A stretch of DNA of 33,241 nt. Origin: Fimbriimonadaceae bacterium. GTDB taxonomy: Bacteria > Armatimonadota > Fimbriimonadia > Fimbriimonadales > Fimbriimonadaceae. This document shows, one piece after another, positions 15,475 through 23,382 of this stretch (its first letter is position 1; each line of letters opens with the position of its first letter). The stretch spans positions 1 through 33,241 of the forward strand of contig JADZDX010000049.1 in the NCBI GenBank assembly GCA_020850835.1, in the 5' to 3' direction. The notes beneath the pieces were generated by a model, which made no database searches, had not been told where the DNA came from, and worked only from the letters and a program-made list of their open reading frames with translations. The position numbers were made by a program, and so were the translations under genes.

Positions 15475-15973
15475 CTTGGAGCCACTTCATGAAATCGACC
15501 GTTCTGTCTGAGTAGTGTTCAAGCCAGGCAAAGAACTCCTCGTCTACCACTCCTGGTCCCTTGGTACCGATGCCGTAGAGCTGCATGAGCTCAGCCAGCG
15601 CGGCGCCATCGATGACGTGGATCTCGGGCTTGTACGAGGTGAGAAGCTCTCTTGCTTTCTTTCCGAGAGAGAAAGGCGTCACGAGGAATCCCATATCGGC
15701 TTTGGTTCGCCGAACGACGCCGCACATTTCGTCGAGCATGCGAGTCCGGATAGTGTCTCTGAGCACCTTTACAGCGACCCTTACTTCACGGGTACCAAAG
15801 GTGGCTTCGAAGAGGAGGTCGCAGCCTCCATTCCTTGACTTCTGTTTCTCCTTTAAGCGATCCTGAAGTCGGGCCTCACCGTATCCGGCCCGGGTGAGCA
15901 CTCTTGAAACAATGGTCATGAGAGGATGGAGCGAAAGCTGTTGAAGCGCGAGTTCTAGTGGTTTAGTTTCCAC
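15467..15973 (-). CDS. Mrr-type restriction-endonuclease-fold protein
   Basis: This 168-aa protein shows a nuclease-fold core: GYGEARLQDRLKEKQKSRNG, then GCDLLFEATFG and VRVAVKVLRD. The D..(E)...xVK arrangement resembles the PD-(D/E)xK core of Mrr-like endonucleases, with the lysine in VAVKV. Later segments (ADMGFLVTPFSLGKKARELL, IHVIDGAALAELM) are typical of the Mrr C-terminal half, which recognises or excludes modified DNA. There is no methylase partner. It is embedded in the replication/regulation operon, so it could be a maintenance nuclease or a catalytically weak DNA-binding member. Confidence 0.6.
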   Translation of the reverse strand: METKPLELALQQLSLHPLMTIVSRVLTRAGYGEARLQDRLKEKQKSRNGGCDLLFEATFGTREVRVAVKVLRDTIRTRMLDEMCGVVRRTKADMGFLVTPFSLGKKARELLTSYKPEIHVIDGAALAELMQLYGIGTKGPGVVDEEFFAWLEHYSDRTVDFMKWLQDE

Positions 15974-16397
15974 GGCGCTCCTTTCCGGCTGGATAGCCTT
16001 TGGGATACTGGTCCATCACCCATTCACCGCTCTGCACGTCTCTGTACTTTTCTGTTCGGTCTCCGAACTCATCGAGCGCACATTCGGGGAGGCACCCCCG
16101 GCAGTGCATGAGGTCGCAGATGTACGGCGTGAGGAAACGGCCATTGACCGCAATCAAGTCCCTTGGGTCTATATGGCGACCGAGTTCTCGCTCGACCGCT
16201 TCCGTGAGCTGGACCACGAGCCGGTAGGATGGATTCCCATCCCCGTGGACTAATCGTGAGAGGGTGCTTGGACTGAGGTCAGCGTCCCGGGCAAGGAGGC
16301 TGAGGCCCCGAAATGAATACCGCTGCAAATGGATTGCCGCGCTTGTTACACGGCAAACCAATGGCCCTTCCAAGTTGTGAGGAATTGGTGTTTGCAT
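15963..16397 (-). CDS. XRE-family HTH regulator with C-terminal Cys motif
   Basis: This 144-aa protein has an XRE-type HTH at about residues 30-65 (SLLARDADLSPSTLSRLVHG). A Cys-containing tail follows (CDLMHCRGCLPECALDEFGD) and a WVMDQYPKGYPAGKE end. Four closely spaced cysteines could bind a metal or sense redox state. It is the promoter-proximal gene of the minus-strand operon 16397-14387 and faces the serine recombinase unit, so it is a likely repressor for one or both. An inverted repeat at 16385-16435 overlaps its start. Confidence 0.7.
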   Translation of the reverse strand: MQTPIPHNLEGPLVCRVTSAAIHLQRYSFRGLSLLARDADLSPSTLSRLVHGDGNPSYRLVVQLTEAVERELGRHIDPRDLIAVNGRFLTPYICDLMHCRGCLPECALDEFGDRTEKYRDVQSGEWVMDQYPKGYPAGKERRGN

Positions 16398-16435
16398 GCC
16401 TCCATTGTTGGGCCAAGATCGTGAATTGACACCAA
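16385..16435. promoter_or_regulatory. Possible operator between the XRE regulator and the recombinase unit
   Basis: TTGGTGT (16385-16391) and ACACCAA (16429-16435) form a 7-bp inverted repeat flanking the start of the regulator gene, within the 115-base divergent interval. Two half-sites about 44 bases apart could bind the XRE protein cooperatively. The repeat is short and could be chance. Confidence 0.25.
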
Positions 16436-16512
16436 ACTAATCCCATACGTGGAAGAGTTGCGGAAGTGGACACGCCTTTGCTTGATAGCTTGAGCGGAGT
16501 CTAACTGCTCCT

Positions 16513-16743
16513 ATGCGTAACCCTTCTCAAGAGTTCATCTTCCCACAGCCCGACGCAGAGGGCATCAATGAGATGAAGGAGTTTTACTTGCGGTCTTTCA
16601 ACAGAACGCTCTCGACCGCAGAGGCACACGAAGTGGTCTCGCGTCTCATTCGCTACCTCTACCTCATCAACCATCAATGCTTCATTACGCCATCTACTGC
16701 CGAAAATCTGACGACGACCGATCGGTTACCGAGAAGTCGATAG
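16513..16743 (+). CDS. Small protein preceding the serine recombinase
   Basis: This 76-aa ORF reads MRNPSQEFIFPQPDAEGINE, then FYLRSFNRTLSTAEAHEVV and RLIRYLYLINHQCF. The pattern (F..RT.s..EA.E...RLi.yl.ll) resembles small helical proteins often encoded just ahead of serine recombinases. It overlaps the recombinase start by 67 bases in another frame, so the last 20 or so residues share DNA. Coupled translation is likely. It may help control recombination direction, which is inference only. Confidence 0.6.
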   Translation: MRNPSQEFIFPQPDAEGINEMKEFYLRSFNRTLSTAEAHEVVSRLIRYLYLINHQCFITPSTAENLTTTDRLPRSR

Positions 16744-18335
16744 GAGAGCAACTTGAGGCGAGCCATGCTGACGCGGCTCGCCATGCTCTTGTCGTGTCGC
16801 GAACGTGGGAGGAAAGCAAGACCGCAAGGTATCCAAATCAGCGCCCCTTATACAAGGAAATGGTGAACGCTATTGAGGCCGGTGAAATCCAAGGGATCAT
16901 TTGCTGGAGTATCAATCGGCTAGTCCGAAACATGGAAGAGGGAGGCAAGCTCTCTCAGCTCTTGATCGACGGTCCCCTTCGCGAAATTCGCACACAAGGC
17001 GGGGTCTACCGCACTGGAGACAACATCATGCCGCTCGTCATTGAGGCAGCCGCTGCGACCCAATTCAGTTTAGACCACAGTAAAGCAGTGAGGCGCGGTT
17101 CTGAGGGTAGTTTCCGATCGGGTGGCTGCACACACAGAGCCCCACAGGGCTACCGTAACATCCGCAGTCCAATCGATTTGAAGAAGGGGCTGGTTGAGCG
17201 AGATCCGGACCGCTTTGAAGTGGTCAGGAAGGCTTGGGACATGCTTCTTACTGGTAACTACTCGGTCGCTGAAATCACCAGCACGATGAACGAGTCGTGG
17301 GGTTACTTGACGAGGGCAACTAGGAAGCGGGGCAACACGCCTCTAAGTCCGTCTGCACTCTACTCAACATTTTGCAACCCTTTCTATGCAGGATTTGTTC
17401 GGAGAAAGGGCGAGGTTGTAGACGGCACACACGAGCCTATGGTCACTGTAGCAGAGTTCGATCGAGCTCAAGTGATTCTATCAAAAAGCACATTCACAAG
17501 GTCACGAGGGAAGGAGTACGCATACACCGGGCTCATGCACTGCGCCTACTGCGGACACCAAATCACGGCGGAAACAAAAGTTCTGAGAAGCGGCGCACTT
17601 TGGGAGAACTATCGGTGCTCCGACTATAAGCTCAATTGCACAAAGCAAGGGATGTCTCTTGAACGCGTGGAGCGGCAACTCTTCGCAGAGATAAAGAGAA
17701 TTCAATTTCACCCAGAAGCAATTTCCATCGCATTCAAAGTACTGAGGCGATCTGTCTCGCGCGCTCTGGACGCTACCGATGTGGGGCAAGCGCAAGCCAG
17801 CGCACTTCAGAAATCTGAACGCCGACTCTTGCGGCTCCAGGACATGTGGCTCAATGGGCTCATTACAGATCCCGAGCACTATCGTAACCTTGAGAAAGAG
17901 GAGAGCAAACGAAGGGCCGAACTTACACTTGAGAAGGCGCGAATCAGGGAGAGACACTTGACAGCGCAGGCAAATCTGAAGCGAGCCGAAGGACTCCTCA
18001 ATGAGTTGAACCGAGATATCGCTGGAGCAAGTGATCAGGTTAAGAAGCACCTTTTCCAGAGCATCGCTGAAAGCTATTCCTTCGACGGGCGGAACAAGCT
18101 GATTCGCATTCAAATCGCGCCAGTGCTTCAAGAGATTGCATCATTTATTCGAAATCTAGGCTCAATCGAACCACCGGAAACAGGCTCCTGGATACGAAAA
18201 GAACCCCTCCCAGCGGGACGGATTCTCTTTGGTGGACAAGATTCTTCACCCGTTGAACTCGTACCATCCCTGGTTACTGCTTTGCTGGATGGAAAACTTC
18301 CTGAGTGGAATCCAGGAGAGGAGCCACTTCGCTAG
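16677..18335 (+). CDS. Large serine recombinase (site-specific integrase/resolvase)
   Basis: This 552-aa protein has the serine-recombinase catalytic domain from its start: AIYCRKSDDD with the nucleophile Ser11, SIGEQLEA, and ICWSINRLVRNMEEGGKL carrying the catalytic arginines. A recombinase domain follows (GSFRSGGCTHRAPQGYRNIR, SALYSTFCNPFYAGFVRRKG). A zinc ribbon lies at about 288-321 (HCAYCGH, YRCSDYKLNC), and a coiled-coil region spans about 370-450. The size fits integrases that insert elements using short att sites. It is the only recombinase in the window and could have mobilised the block to its left or right. The YCRKS start strongly supports the ATG at 16677. Confidence 0.9.
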   Translation: MLHYAIYCRKSDDDRSVTEKSIGEQLEASHADAARHALVVSRTWEESKTARYPNQRPLYKEMVNAIEAGEIQGIICWSINRLVRNMEEGGKLSQLLIDGPLREIRTQGGVYRTGDNIMPLVIEAAAATQFSLDHSKAVRRGSEGSFRSGGCTHRAPQGYRNIRSPIDLKKGLVERDPDRFEVVRKAWDMLLTGNYSVAEITSTMNESWGYLTRATRKRGNTPLSPSALYSTFCNPFYAGFVRRKGEVVDGTHEPMVTVAEFDRAQVILSKSTFTRSRGKEYAYTGLMHCAYCGHQITAETKVLRSGALWENYRCSDYKLNCTKQGMSLERVERQLFAEIKRIQFHPEAISIAFKVLRRSVSRALDATDVGQAQASALQKSERRLLRLQDMWLNGLITDPEHYRNLEKEESKRRAELTLEKARIRERHLTAQANLKRAEGLLNELNRDIAGASDQVKKHLFQSIAESYSFDGRNKLIRIQIAPVLQEIASFIRNLGSIEPPETGSWIRKEPLPAGRILFGGQDSSPVELVPSLVTALLDGKLPEWNPGEEPLR

Positions 18336-18433
18336 CTGCAAACTAAACGCGTCTTGAGTCATTTCATATTTTTCTCGTATTCCCTTGAAACAATGAGGTT
18401 TCGACGACGTAGCTTGTATTGGAGGCCAATGCC

Positions 18434-18661
18434 ATGCCAGATAACTACAAGAACGAACATGATGCGATCTCAGGCGTACTGAATGATGCGTTGAAGGATA
18501 GCCCTGCCGGAGATCAGGCGACTGCTCAGTCAGATTCGTCGATTGATCACCCTCACTACCACTCGGGACAAACGAGCGGTGAAACGCATAATGATGGATA
18601 CGTCGGGACCAAGCAAAGCGATGGCTCTGTGCGAATCGACAAAATCCACACTGACGACTAA
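18434..18661 (+). CDS. Small acidic hypothetical protein
   Basis: This 75-aa protein begins MPDNYKNEHDAISGVLNDAL and continues with a polar, His/Asp-rich tail (DHPHYHSGQTSGETHNDG). I choose the ATG at 18434 because GGAGG lies eight bases upstream; a TTG at 18419 is the alternative. It has no recognised family and is probably intrinsically disordered. It lies about 100 bases after the recombinase on the same strand and converges on 18678-18980 across a shared hairpin. It might be an accessory or cargo gene of the element. Confidence 0.55.
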   Translation: MPDNYKNEHDAISGVLNDALKDSPAGDQATAQSDSSIDHPHYHSGQTSGETHNDGYVGTKQSDGSVRIDKIHTDD

Positions 18662-18667
18662 GAAAAC

Positions 18668-18689
18668 GCTGGCGAGGTTACTCGCCAGC
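18668..18689 (-). terminator. Hairpin terminator between convergent genes
   Basis: A 9-bp perfect stem GCTGGCGAG/CTCGCCAGC (18668-18676, 18681-18689) has a four-base loop. On the minus strand it is followed by GTTTTCTTAG. The TAA of 18678-18980 overlaps the loop, so the end of that gene is inside the hairpin. It may also serve the plus-strand gene ending at 18661. Confidence 0.6.
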
Positions 18690-18980
18690 AGAGATTCTCA
18701 ATCCGTTCAGGTCTGAAACCCCGTGTATCTCGGCGAATTTGCCAAGCGCCTCATTTGCTATTTTGATCAGGTCGGGGTGCTTTACGTAAAGCCAATCGAA
18801 ATGATCTCGATACGTTCCCGATACTGAATCCCAGTCTGGCAACCACACCTCCTGAAAGGCCTTCCGCTCCTCTGCGGAGTAGGCATCACTCTCCTGAGGG
18901 TTAAATTCTGGGTGGTGTGCTATGAGGCTTTCAACAGCCAGTGTGATTCGCTCGTAATCACGATAAGTAGACTCATCCAT
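18678..18980 (-). CDS. Hypothetical protein, helical and acidic
   Basis: This 100-aa protein begins MDESTYRDYERITLAVESLI and includes AYSAEERKAFQEVWLPDWDS and WLYVKHPDLIKIANEALGK. It is helical and acidic with several aromatics, with no known family or motif. It is a single gene between convergent and divergent neighbours, with its stop inside a terminator hairpin. The start at 18980 is the first ATG after the upstream intergenic gap. It could be a cargo gene of the defence island. Confidence 0.5.
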   Translation of the reverse strand: MDESTYRDYERITLAVESLIAHHPEFNPQESDAYSAEERKAFQEVWLPDWDSVSGTYRDHFDWLYVKHPDLIKIANEALGKFAEIHGVSDLNGLRISAGE

Positions 18981-19078
18981 GTTTGCAGCATAGGTGCAAA
19001 CATGAAGATGTCAAGTATCTAGCAACACAAGCAGTTGGAATGGTGGCGCTGATGAATCAATTGGGTTAAATTGCGTCC

Positions 19079-19795
19079 ATGCGCTACACCATTGATCATA
19101 CCGACGAATATTTCCCTGAGGCCAACCTTTTCGCGATTCTCGTTACAAATATGAATTGCCTTCTTGCGCATAAGGCTGCCCAAACCACGATTCGCGACTT
19201 GGTCTCGCACGTCAATGAGAGCCAGGGTCAGTCAATTACAGGTCAAATCTCGGACAGCCCCCTTTCAGATCCTTATACTTTCTGGGATCCGAAGTGTGCG
19301 GACGAACTTCACCTGCACTGCACTTTGCAGTATCAAGCCTATCTAACCGACCACAACGTGCCGCAACCTCAAGCTGTTGAGTTTTCTCTTGAGCCATATT
19401 CCGGACCTGGCCCCACACCAAACGGGGTGACCCGACTATCAGGCCGAGGCGCTCCGCTGGAAGAAGTTTACACGTCATACGTTTGTTACCTGATCGGGGG
19501 TGCCTTTGAAAGGACTCGTGACCAGATTGAAGCTAAGTTTGGAGCAACTCCCTCTAGTTGGCCTGTTGAGCTCCAGTTTTTCAGGCATTTACGGAACGCA
19601 TCATTTCACGGGAACGAATTCGACATTCGACCATTTCGTGGTGCTCCTCAGATTGATCCGGCAAATCCGCCGGCATGGAACGGATACGTGCTCCCGAGTG
19701 ACAGCGCTGTTAACGGAACGAAAGCTGTTAACGAACTCCTGAGAATCCCACATACACTTCTCTTCTTTAGAGACATGGGCGGGATAGTTGCCTAG
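19079..19795 (+). CDS. HEPN-like protein with an RNASFH motif (candidate)
   Basis: This 238-aa protein has no certain family. Near residues 171-176 it carries RHLRNASFHG, which matches the R-x4-H signature of HEPN ribonucleases (R, four residues, H). It is followed by a Pro-rich segment (IDPANPPAWNGYVLPSD) and a final helix (VNELLRIPHTLLFFRDM). The first half is helical (MRYTIDHTDEYFPEANLFAI). HEPN RNases act in toxin-antitoxin and abortive-infection systems, and the gene lies within a defence-rich stretch. No minimal nucleotidyltransferase partner is nearby. A short motif alone is weak evidence. Confidence 0.5.
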   Translation: MRYTIDHTDEYFPEANLFAILVTNMNCLLAHKAAQTTIRDLVSHVNESQGQSITGQISDSPLSDPYTFWDPKCADELHLHCTLQYQAYLTDHNVPQPQAVEFSLEPYSGPGPTPNGVTRLSGRGAPLEEVYTSYVCYLIGGAFERTRDQIEAKFGATPSSWPVELQFFRHLRNASFHGNEFDIRPFRGAPQIDPANPPAWNGYVLPSDSAVNGTKAVNELLRIPHTLLFFRDMGGIVA

Positions 19796-19889
19796 TTTCA
19801 GGGTGAGAATCAGCGACCATCCCGGGGCCGGTCATGCTAATTGCATGAATGGCGTTGCTTTTGTGCTCGCCACCCGGTTGGCGTAGATT

Positions 19890-19920
19890 CAAAACAGACC
19901 CCGCAAGGAGGCCTGTTTTG
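19890..19920 (+). promoter_or_regulatory. Hairpin holding the ribosome site of the 47-aa ORF
   Basis: CAAAACAGACC (19890-19900) pairs with GGCCTGTTTTG (19910-19920) except for one mismatch. The AAGGAGG ribosome site of the next ORF sits in the loop and right arm, and the ATG begins at the base after the stem. It could act as a translational switch, or it could be a terminator for 19079-19795 with a U-rich right arm. Confidence 0.4.
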
Positions 19921-20064
19921 ATGTGGTTTGAATTCATTTTGGTGGACCCTGATTCCGATGCATTGAACGAATTGCGCACGTGGTTGGAGGAGCTGTACCA
20001 CCTTATGTCTCCAGAGTTCAAGTCAGAGAGCATACGATCCCCGGGTGCTTGCGACTCACCCTAG
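19921..20064 (+). CDS. Small ORF of 47 aa with strong ribosome site
   Basis: This frame encodes MWFEFILVDPDSDALNELRT, then WLEELYHLMSPEFKSE and ends SPGACDSP. An AAGGAGG lies nine bases before the ATG, which is the main support. The protein is acidic with one amphipathic helix. A longer frame could start at 19849, but without a ribosome site. The gene follows the HEPN-like gene by 125 bases and may be its small partner or antitoxin, which is a guess. Confidence 0.4.
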   Translation: MWFEFILVDPDSDALNELRTWLEELYHLMSPEFKSESIRSPGACDSP

Positions 20065-20084
20065 CAAGGGTTCGCGGGTAAAAA

Positions 20085-21020
20085 TCAGTATTGAACCGAC
20101 TTGCGCCTTCTGCTCAGAATTCCGACTAAGCCAACTCCGAGAGCGGTCAACTGTCCAGGCTCCGGTGCGAGAACGGTTTGCATACTTACTGGACTTACGA
20201 CTGTCCCACTACCAAACTGACGAGTCAGACCAAAATACCGATCAAAATAGTCGATTCGGCCAGTTGCACCTTGGTTGGACCCTATGAAAAAACCACTATG
20301 CGCGGACGCCGCGCTCATCGCCGTTCCGCCAACGGTGCCGGCAAAGTTGTTGATGTTTGGATTGCCAGGTGTATAAAGGAAGAATCCACCAAGGTTGCCA
20401 GAAGCCATTATGATATTGCTTGTTCCTCCGTTTAGTGTCACTTGGCCCCAACCTGTCGAAGGTCCGGTGAACGTTGAGGTGGCAGTGATGGTGGAACTCG
20501 TGGCGCTGGGATTGAAACTGACAGTAACAAATCGTGAGTGAGCGGACTCGAAGGCTACAAGCGTCGAGCTATTCGTCCAAAGCCCCGTCCGATATACGGC
20601 GTCTGAGAGAAGCCCACTCTGGTCGTAACTAGACGGCACAGGAAAATTGCCCACTTCAAAACTACTTCCGGAGCTGAATGCGGCCATCCGGTCAAGCGAG
20701 GGCCTGATCGAATAGGTCACTCCGCTTGAAGCCCCGAATGCAAACGCATTTTTTTGGAGCCCGGTGTTGTAATCCCACTCAGTGACGCCAATTGTTGACA
20801 GCACAAAGAGGCTTCTTGATGCCTGATTCAGGTGTGTACTAATGATTTGTGCATTGAATCCGCCGAAGCTCCCAAGGTACACAGCCGTGACTGGGTCGTA
20901 GCGATGAATCCTACGAGTCGCAAACGTGGCGTTACCATTGTCTGCGACAAGGAGCATTTCAAACGATGCGCATGCTACCGCTGAGAGGCCCAGTAATACA
21001 GCTCCAGCCAAACTCCTCAT
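20085..21020 (-). CDS. PEP-CTERM exported protein, propeller-like
   Basis: This 311-aa protein begins with a signal peptide (MRSLAGAVLLGLSAVACASF). It ends with a PEP-CTERM tail: APEPGQLTALGVGLVGILSR and basic RRRK. The body is beta-rich with repeated blades (IHRYDPVTAVYLGSFGGFNA, VTEWDYNTGLQKNAFAFG, IDYFDRYFGLTRQFG), so a beta-propeller-like surface protein is likely. No active site is seen. It is a chromosomal-type gene inside an accessory stretch, so it may mark ancestral chromosome between two insertions. Confidence 0.8.
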   Translation of the reverse strand: MRSLAGAVLLGLSAVACASFEMLLVADNGNATFATRRIHRYDPVTAVYLGSFGGFNAQIISTHLNQASRSLFVLSTIGVTEWDYNTGLQKNAFAFGASSGVTYSIRPSLDRMAAFSSGSSFEVGNFPVPSSYDQSGLLSDAVYRTGLWTNSSTLVAFESAHSRFVTVSFNPSATSSTITATSTFTGPSTGWGQVTLNGGTSNIIMASGNLGGFFLYTPGNPNINNFAGTVGGTAMSAASAHSGFFIGSNQGATGRIDYFDRYFGLTRQFGSGTVVSPVSMQTVLAPEPGQLTALGVGLVGILSRRRKSVQY

Positions 21021-21265
21021 GGTCGTAATTGTACGTTGATTTCAGTCGCTGCGAGCGAACCTTTTGAGTTTTTCATCTGGCGAAGGTTAGCGAGAAGCAT
21101 CGATCGCCACGCATCATCCTAGAGGGCAAGAAGCCTGAGTTTATCAGTTGGTCGAAAATGGGGTAGCGAAGATTAGTCGTCATCTCGCAGTATTCTTCGA
21201 AGGTCAAGAATTACGGCACAGGTGCTAATCGCCTCACGATATCCACGTCACTACTCTCTCACGCA

Positions 21266-22711
21266 ATGTCAACTCCAGCCAAATCCAAACGCCAAAAGCG
21301 GCTTGAACAGGAAATAAAGCGGCATCTTCACAGTTACTCTATCTCCCAGTGGTTACTCGCAATCGTTCATCAAGCTACGGCCAATCCCCTAGAAAAGGCA
21401 GCAGCAACGCACTTTGTCATGCTCTATGCACGGCCAGACGAGCCAAGATCAGAACTGCCGCGGTTGATGATTTCGACAAAGACTGCTAACCGGTTGATCG
21501 GTGCCTGCATGAGATACCGCCTCGCGGATCCAATATCGAGCCGAAGAATAGCTAAGAGCGGTTCAAGAGCTGTCATGCGAAGAATTGCAGCCAGTCAGAT
21601 TCACTATGGATTTGACCCTTCGCATGCCTTTGCGCGGGCCTTTTGCCTCTGGGTCGTGCTGGCGCCTAAGATCTCGAAGGATCGAAAATTGAAATTTGAC
21701 TTCGCAACCGCATTTACTGCAGCTCATGGCGTATCCGCGCGGGACTGGCTCAAAGTTGCGATGACTATTTCAGCGGCATCTACTTCAAACAAGACTTTGA
21801 GCCGAGGCTACTTTGATATTGCGCGAAGCGATGGCATCGAGCTACCCAAAGACAGCACTGTGCTCACTGCTTTAAGAACTATTGCTGCAACTCCAGGACA
21901 ATTTCGGGAATATGCTTCGAACTGCGTTCGGCCAGACCGATCGTACTTTGCTTATGACAGGGATCCCTTGTTACAATATCCCGTCTGCCGGCTTTGGGAA
22001 CCTGAGTCTGAACTACCTGAAGACGACAAGCTAGCTTTGACTGTTCCGACGCTGTTAGCACATCGGGTTACCTCAGGTGTCAGAGATTCCCTCAAACGCC
22101 AGTTCGGCGACTTGTTCTCGAACTACTTCGGCGACCTCTTCGGCGCATACGTTGGAGAGCTCTTGAAGAACTGTCGCCCTGATCTGACTATCTACACTGA
22201 AGCAGAACTTGGACGCATTGTCGGGGCAAGGACTAAACGGCCCGATTGGTTGCTCCGGGCACCCGACTGCACCATTTCGTTCGAATGCAAAGCGGCCAAG
22301 CTTGACCCCTCCGTGGAAATGACAGGCGATCTGACTGATTCCACCGTTAGGCGCCATGTTGAAAAGGCGGCTAGGCAATTTGTGGAGTTTGAAGACGCTT
22401 TGCCCCCAAACCATGACTTTGCCTCAAGCGAACGATGGCGCATCATTGTCACCTGGGATGACCTCTACATGGGGCGAGATGAACTCTCCAGGGATTTCGG
22501 GGTCGACATGTTTGCCCTTCCAATCAACAAAGTTGAAGTCCTGATCGGTCTCATGGAGGTCGGAGAGGACCCTCAAGTCTTGATGCAGGAAGTTGGGCAA
22601 CACGGCATCGACGCTGCCCTTGACAATGCTATAAAACGCTCAGAGTATTGCCATGGCAAAACATACCTGTCACGCTATAGCGCCATGATATTCGAGTCCT
22701 TGGGATTCTAA
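21266..22711 (+). CDS. PD-(D/E)xK-like nuclease candidate next to CBASS
   Basis: This 481-aa protein has a helical N-terminal two thirds (SKRQKRLEQEIKRHLHSYSI, HAFARAFCLWVVLAPKISKD). The C-terminal region has KRPDWLLRAPDCTISFECKA around residues 324-341, where PD ... E-C-K matches the PD-(D/E)xK nuclease core. It continues with a strand-helix pattern (WRIIVTWDDLYMGRDELSRD). I do not recognise a named family. It converges on the CBASS operon with a 200-base gap. Uncharacterised large proteins with a nuclease core beside known defence systems are often defence genes themselves, but this role is inferred. The ATG at 21266 has no clear ribosome site. Confidence 0.6.
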   Translation: MSTPAKSKRQKRLEQEIKRHLHSYSISQWLLAIVHQATANPLEKAAATHFVMLYARPDEPRSELPRLMISTKTANRLIGACMRYRLADPISSRRIAKSGSRAVMRRIAASQIHYGFDPSHAFARAFCLWVVLAPKISKDRKLKFDFATAFTAAHGVSARDWLKVAMTISAASTSNKTLSRGYFDIARSDGIELPKDSTVLTALRTIAATPGQFREYASNCVRPDRSYFAYDRDPLLQYPVCRLWEPESELPEDDKLALTVPTLLAHRVTSGVRDSLKRQFGDLFSNYFGDLFGAYVGELLKNCRPDLTIYTEAELGRIVGARTKRPDWLLRAPDCTISFECKAAKLDPSVEMTGDLTDSTVRRHVEKAARQFVEFEDALPPNHDFASSERWRIIVTWDDLYMGRDELSRDFGVDMFALPINKVEVLIGLMEVGEDPQVLMQEVGQHGIDAALDNAIKRSEYCHGKTYLSRYSAMIFESLGF

Positions 22712-22911
22712 ACTGAACTCAAGCCCGCTGGAAATAGTAGGCAGCCCAGACCTAGTCTCCAGCTCGCGCAAACTCCACCCACGAATCATGCGGTGGCCTG
22801 CATATTCCTCGAAACACTCAAATTCTTAGTCTTAGACCGGATTGGTACAATTCAACCAAACTTTGTACACTTTTCGCCCCATCGCGCCGATGCTGATGTT
22901 TTACGGACGAA

Positions 22912-23382
22912 TTAGGACAGTTCTTGAAAGTTAATCCTTTCCTCACTTGCCGTAGTCCATTTGCTGAAGTAGTTGGACCTTTGGCCGATGATGGCTAGCA
23001 AAAGCCAATCGGTGACCAAACCTGGCTCGCGAACAAGTTCGTTCATGGTCTGCCTATCTCGACCTGAAGGTCTTGGATGCCTCTGTGCGTGTGTGTGCCA
23101 TTCACCGATGTACTGCACTCGGCCGTCGCTATCGCGCCATGCACGGTGAATATGTTTGTTTGCCGAATCCGTATCGCGATGCCAAGTAGTCGCCGTTGCT
23201 CGATCAGCTCTTGTTGGTACCGTTGCTTCCACTACTCGAATGAGGTTTTGGTCAGGATATATCTCGCCAAGGAGTATCCCGCCTGCCTCATTTTCCCCTG
23301 GAAGTTGAATGTATCGGTCGAACGTGTCGGCGACAGCACTTCGCAATTCAAAGTTCCAGCTTATTCGTGACACTCGCTGCAT
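22912..23382 (-). CDS. cap3: CBASS Cap3, JAB/JAMM-family protease
   Basis: This 156-aa protein has the full JAMM zinc motif: EWHTHAQRHPRPSGRD gives H96-x-H98-x7-S106-x2-D109, with the catalytic Glu near residue 32 (ENEAGGILLGE). In type II CBASS, Cap3 cleaves the bond made when Cap2 joins the CD-NTase C-terminus to a target, and so counteracts Cap2. It overlaps the end of the Cap2 gene by 22 bases in another frame and is the last gene of the operon. Length and motif fit the family well. Confidence 0.88.
   Translation of the reverse strand: MQRVSRISWNFELRSAVADTFDRYIQLPGENEAGGILLGEIYPDQNLIRVVEATVPTRADRATATTWHRDTDSANKHIHRAWRDSDGRVQYIGEWHTHAQRHPRPSGRDRQTMNELVREPGLVTDWLLLAIIGQRSNYFSKWTTASEERINFQELS

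Noticed and set aside
17502-18131. Minus-strand frame of 209 aa
   Set aside because: It is opposite the zinc-ribbon and coiled-coil part of the serine recombinase, which is certain.
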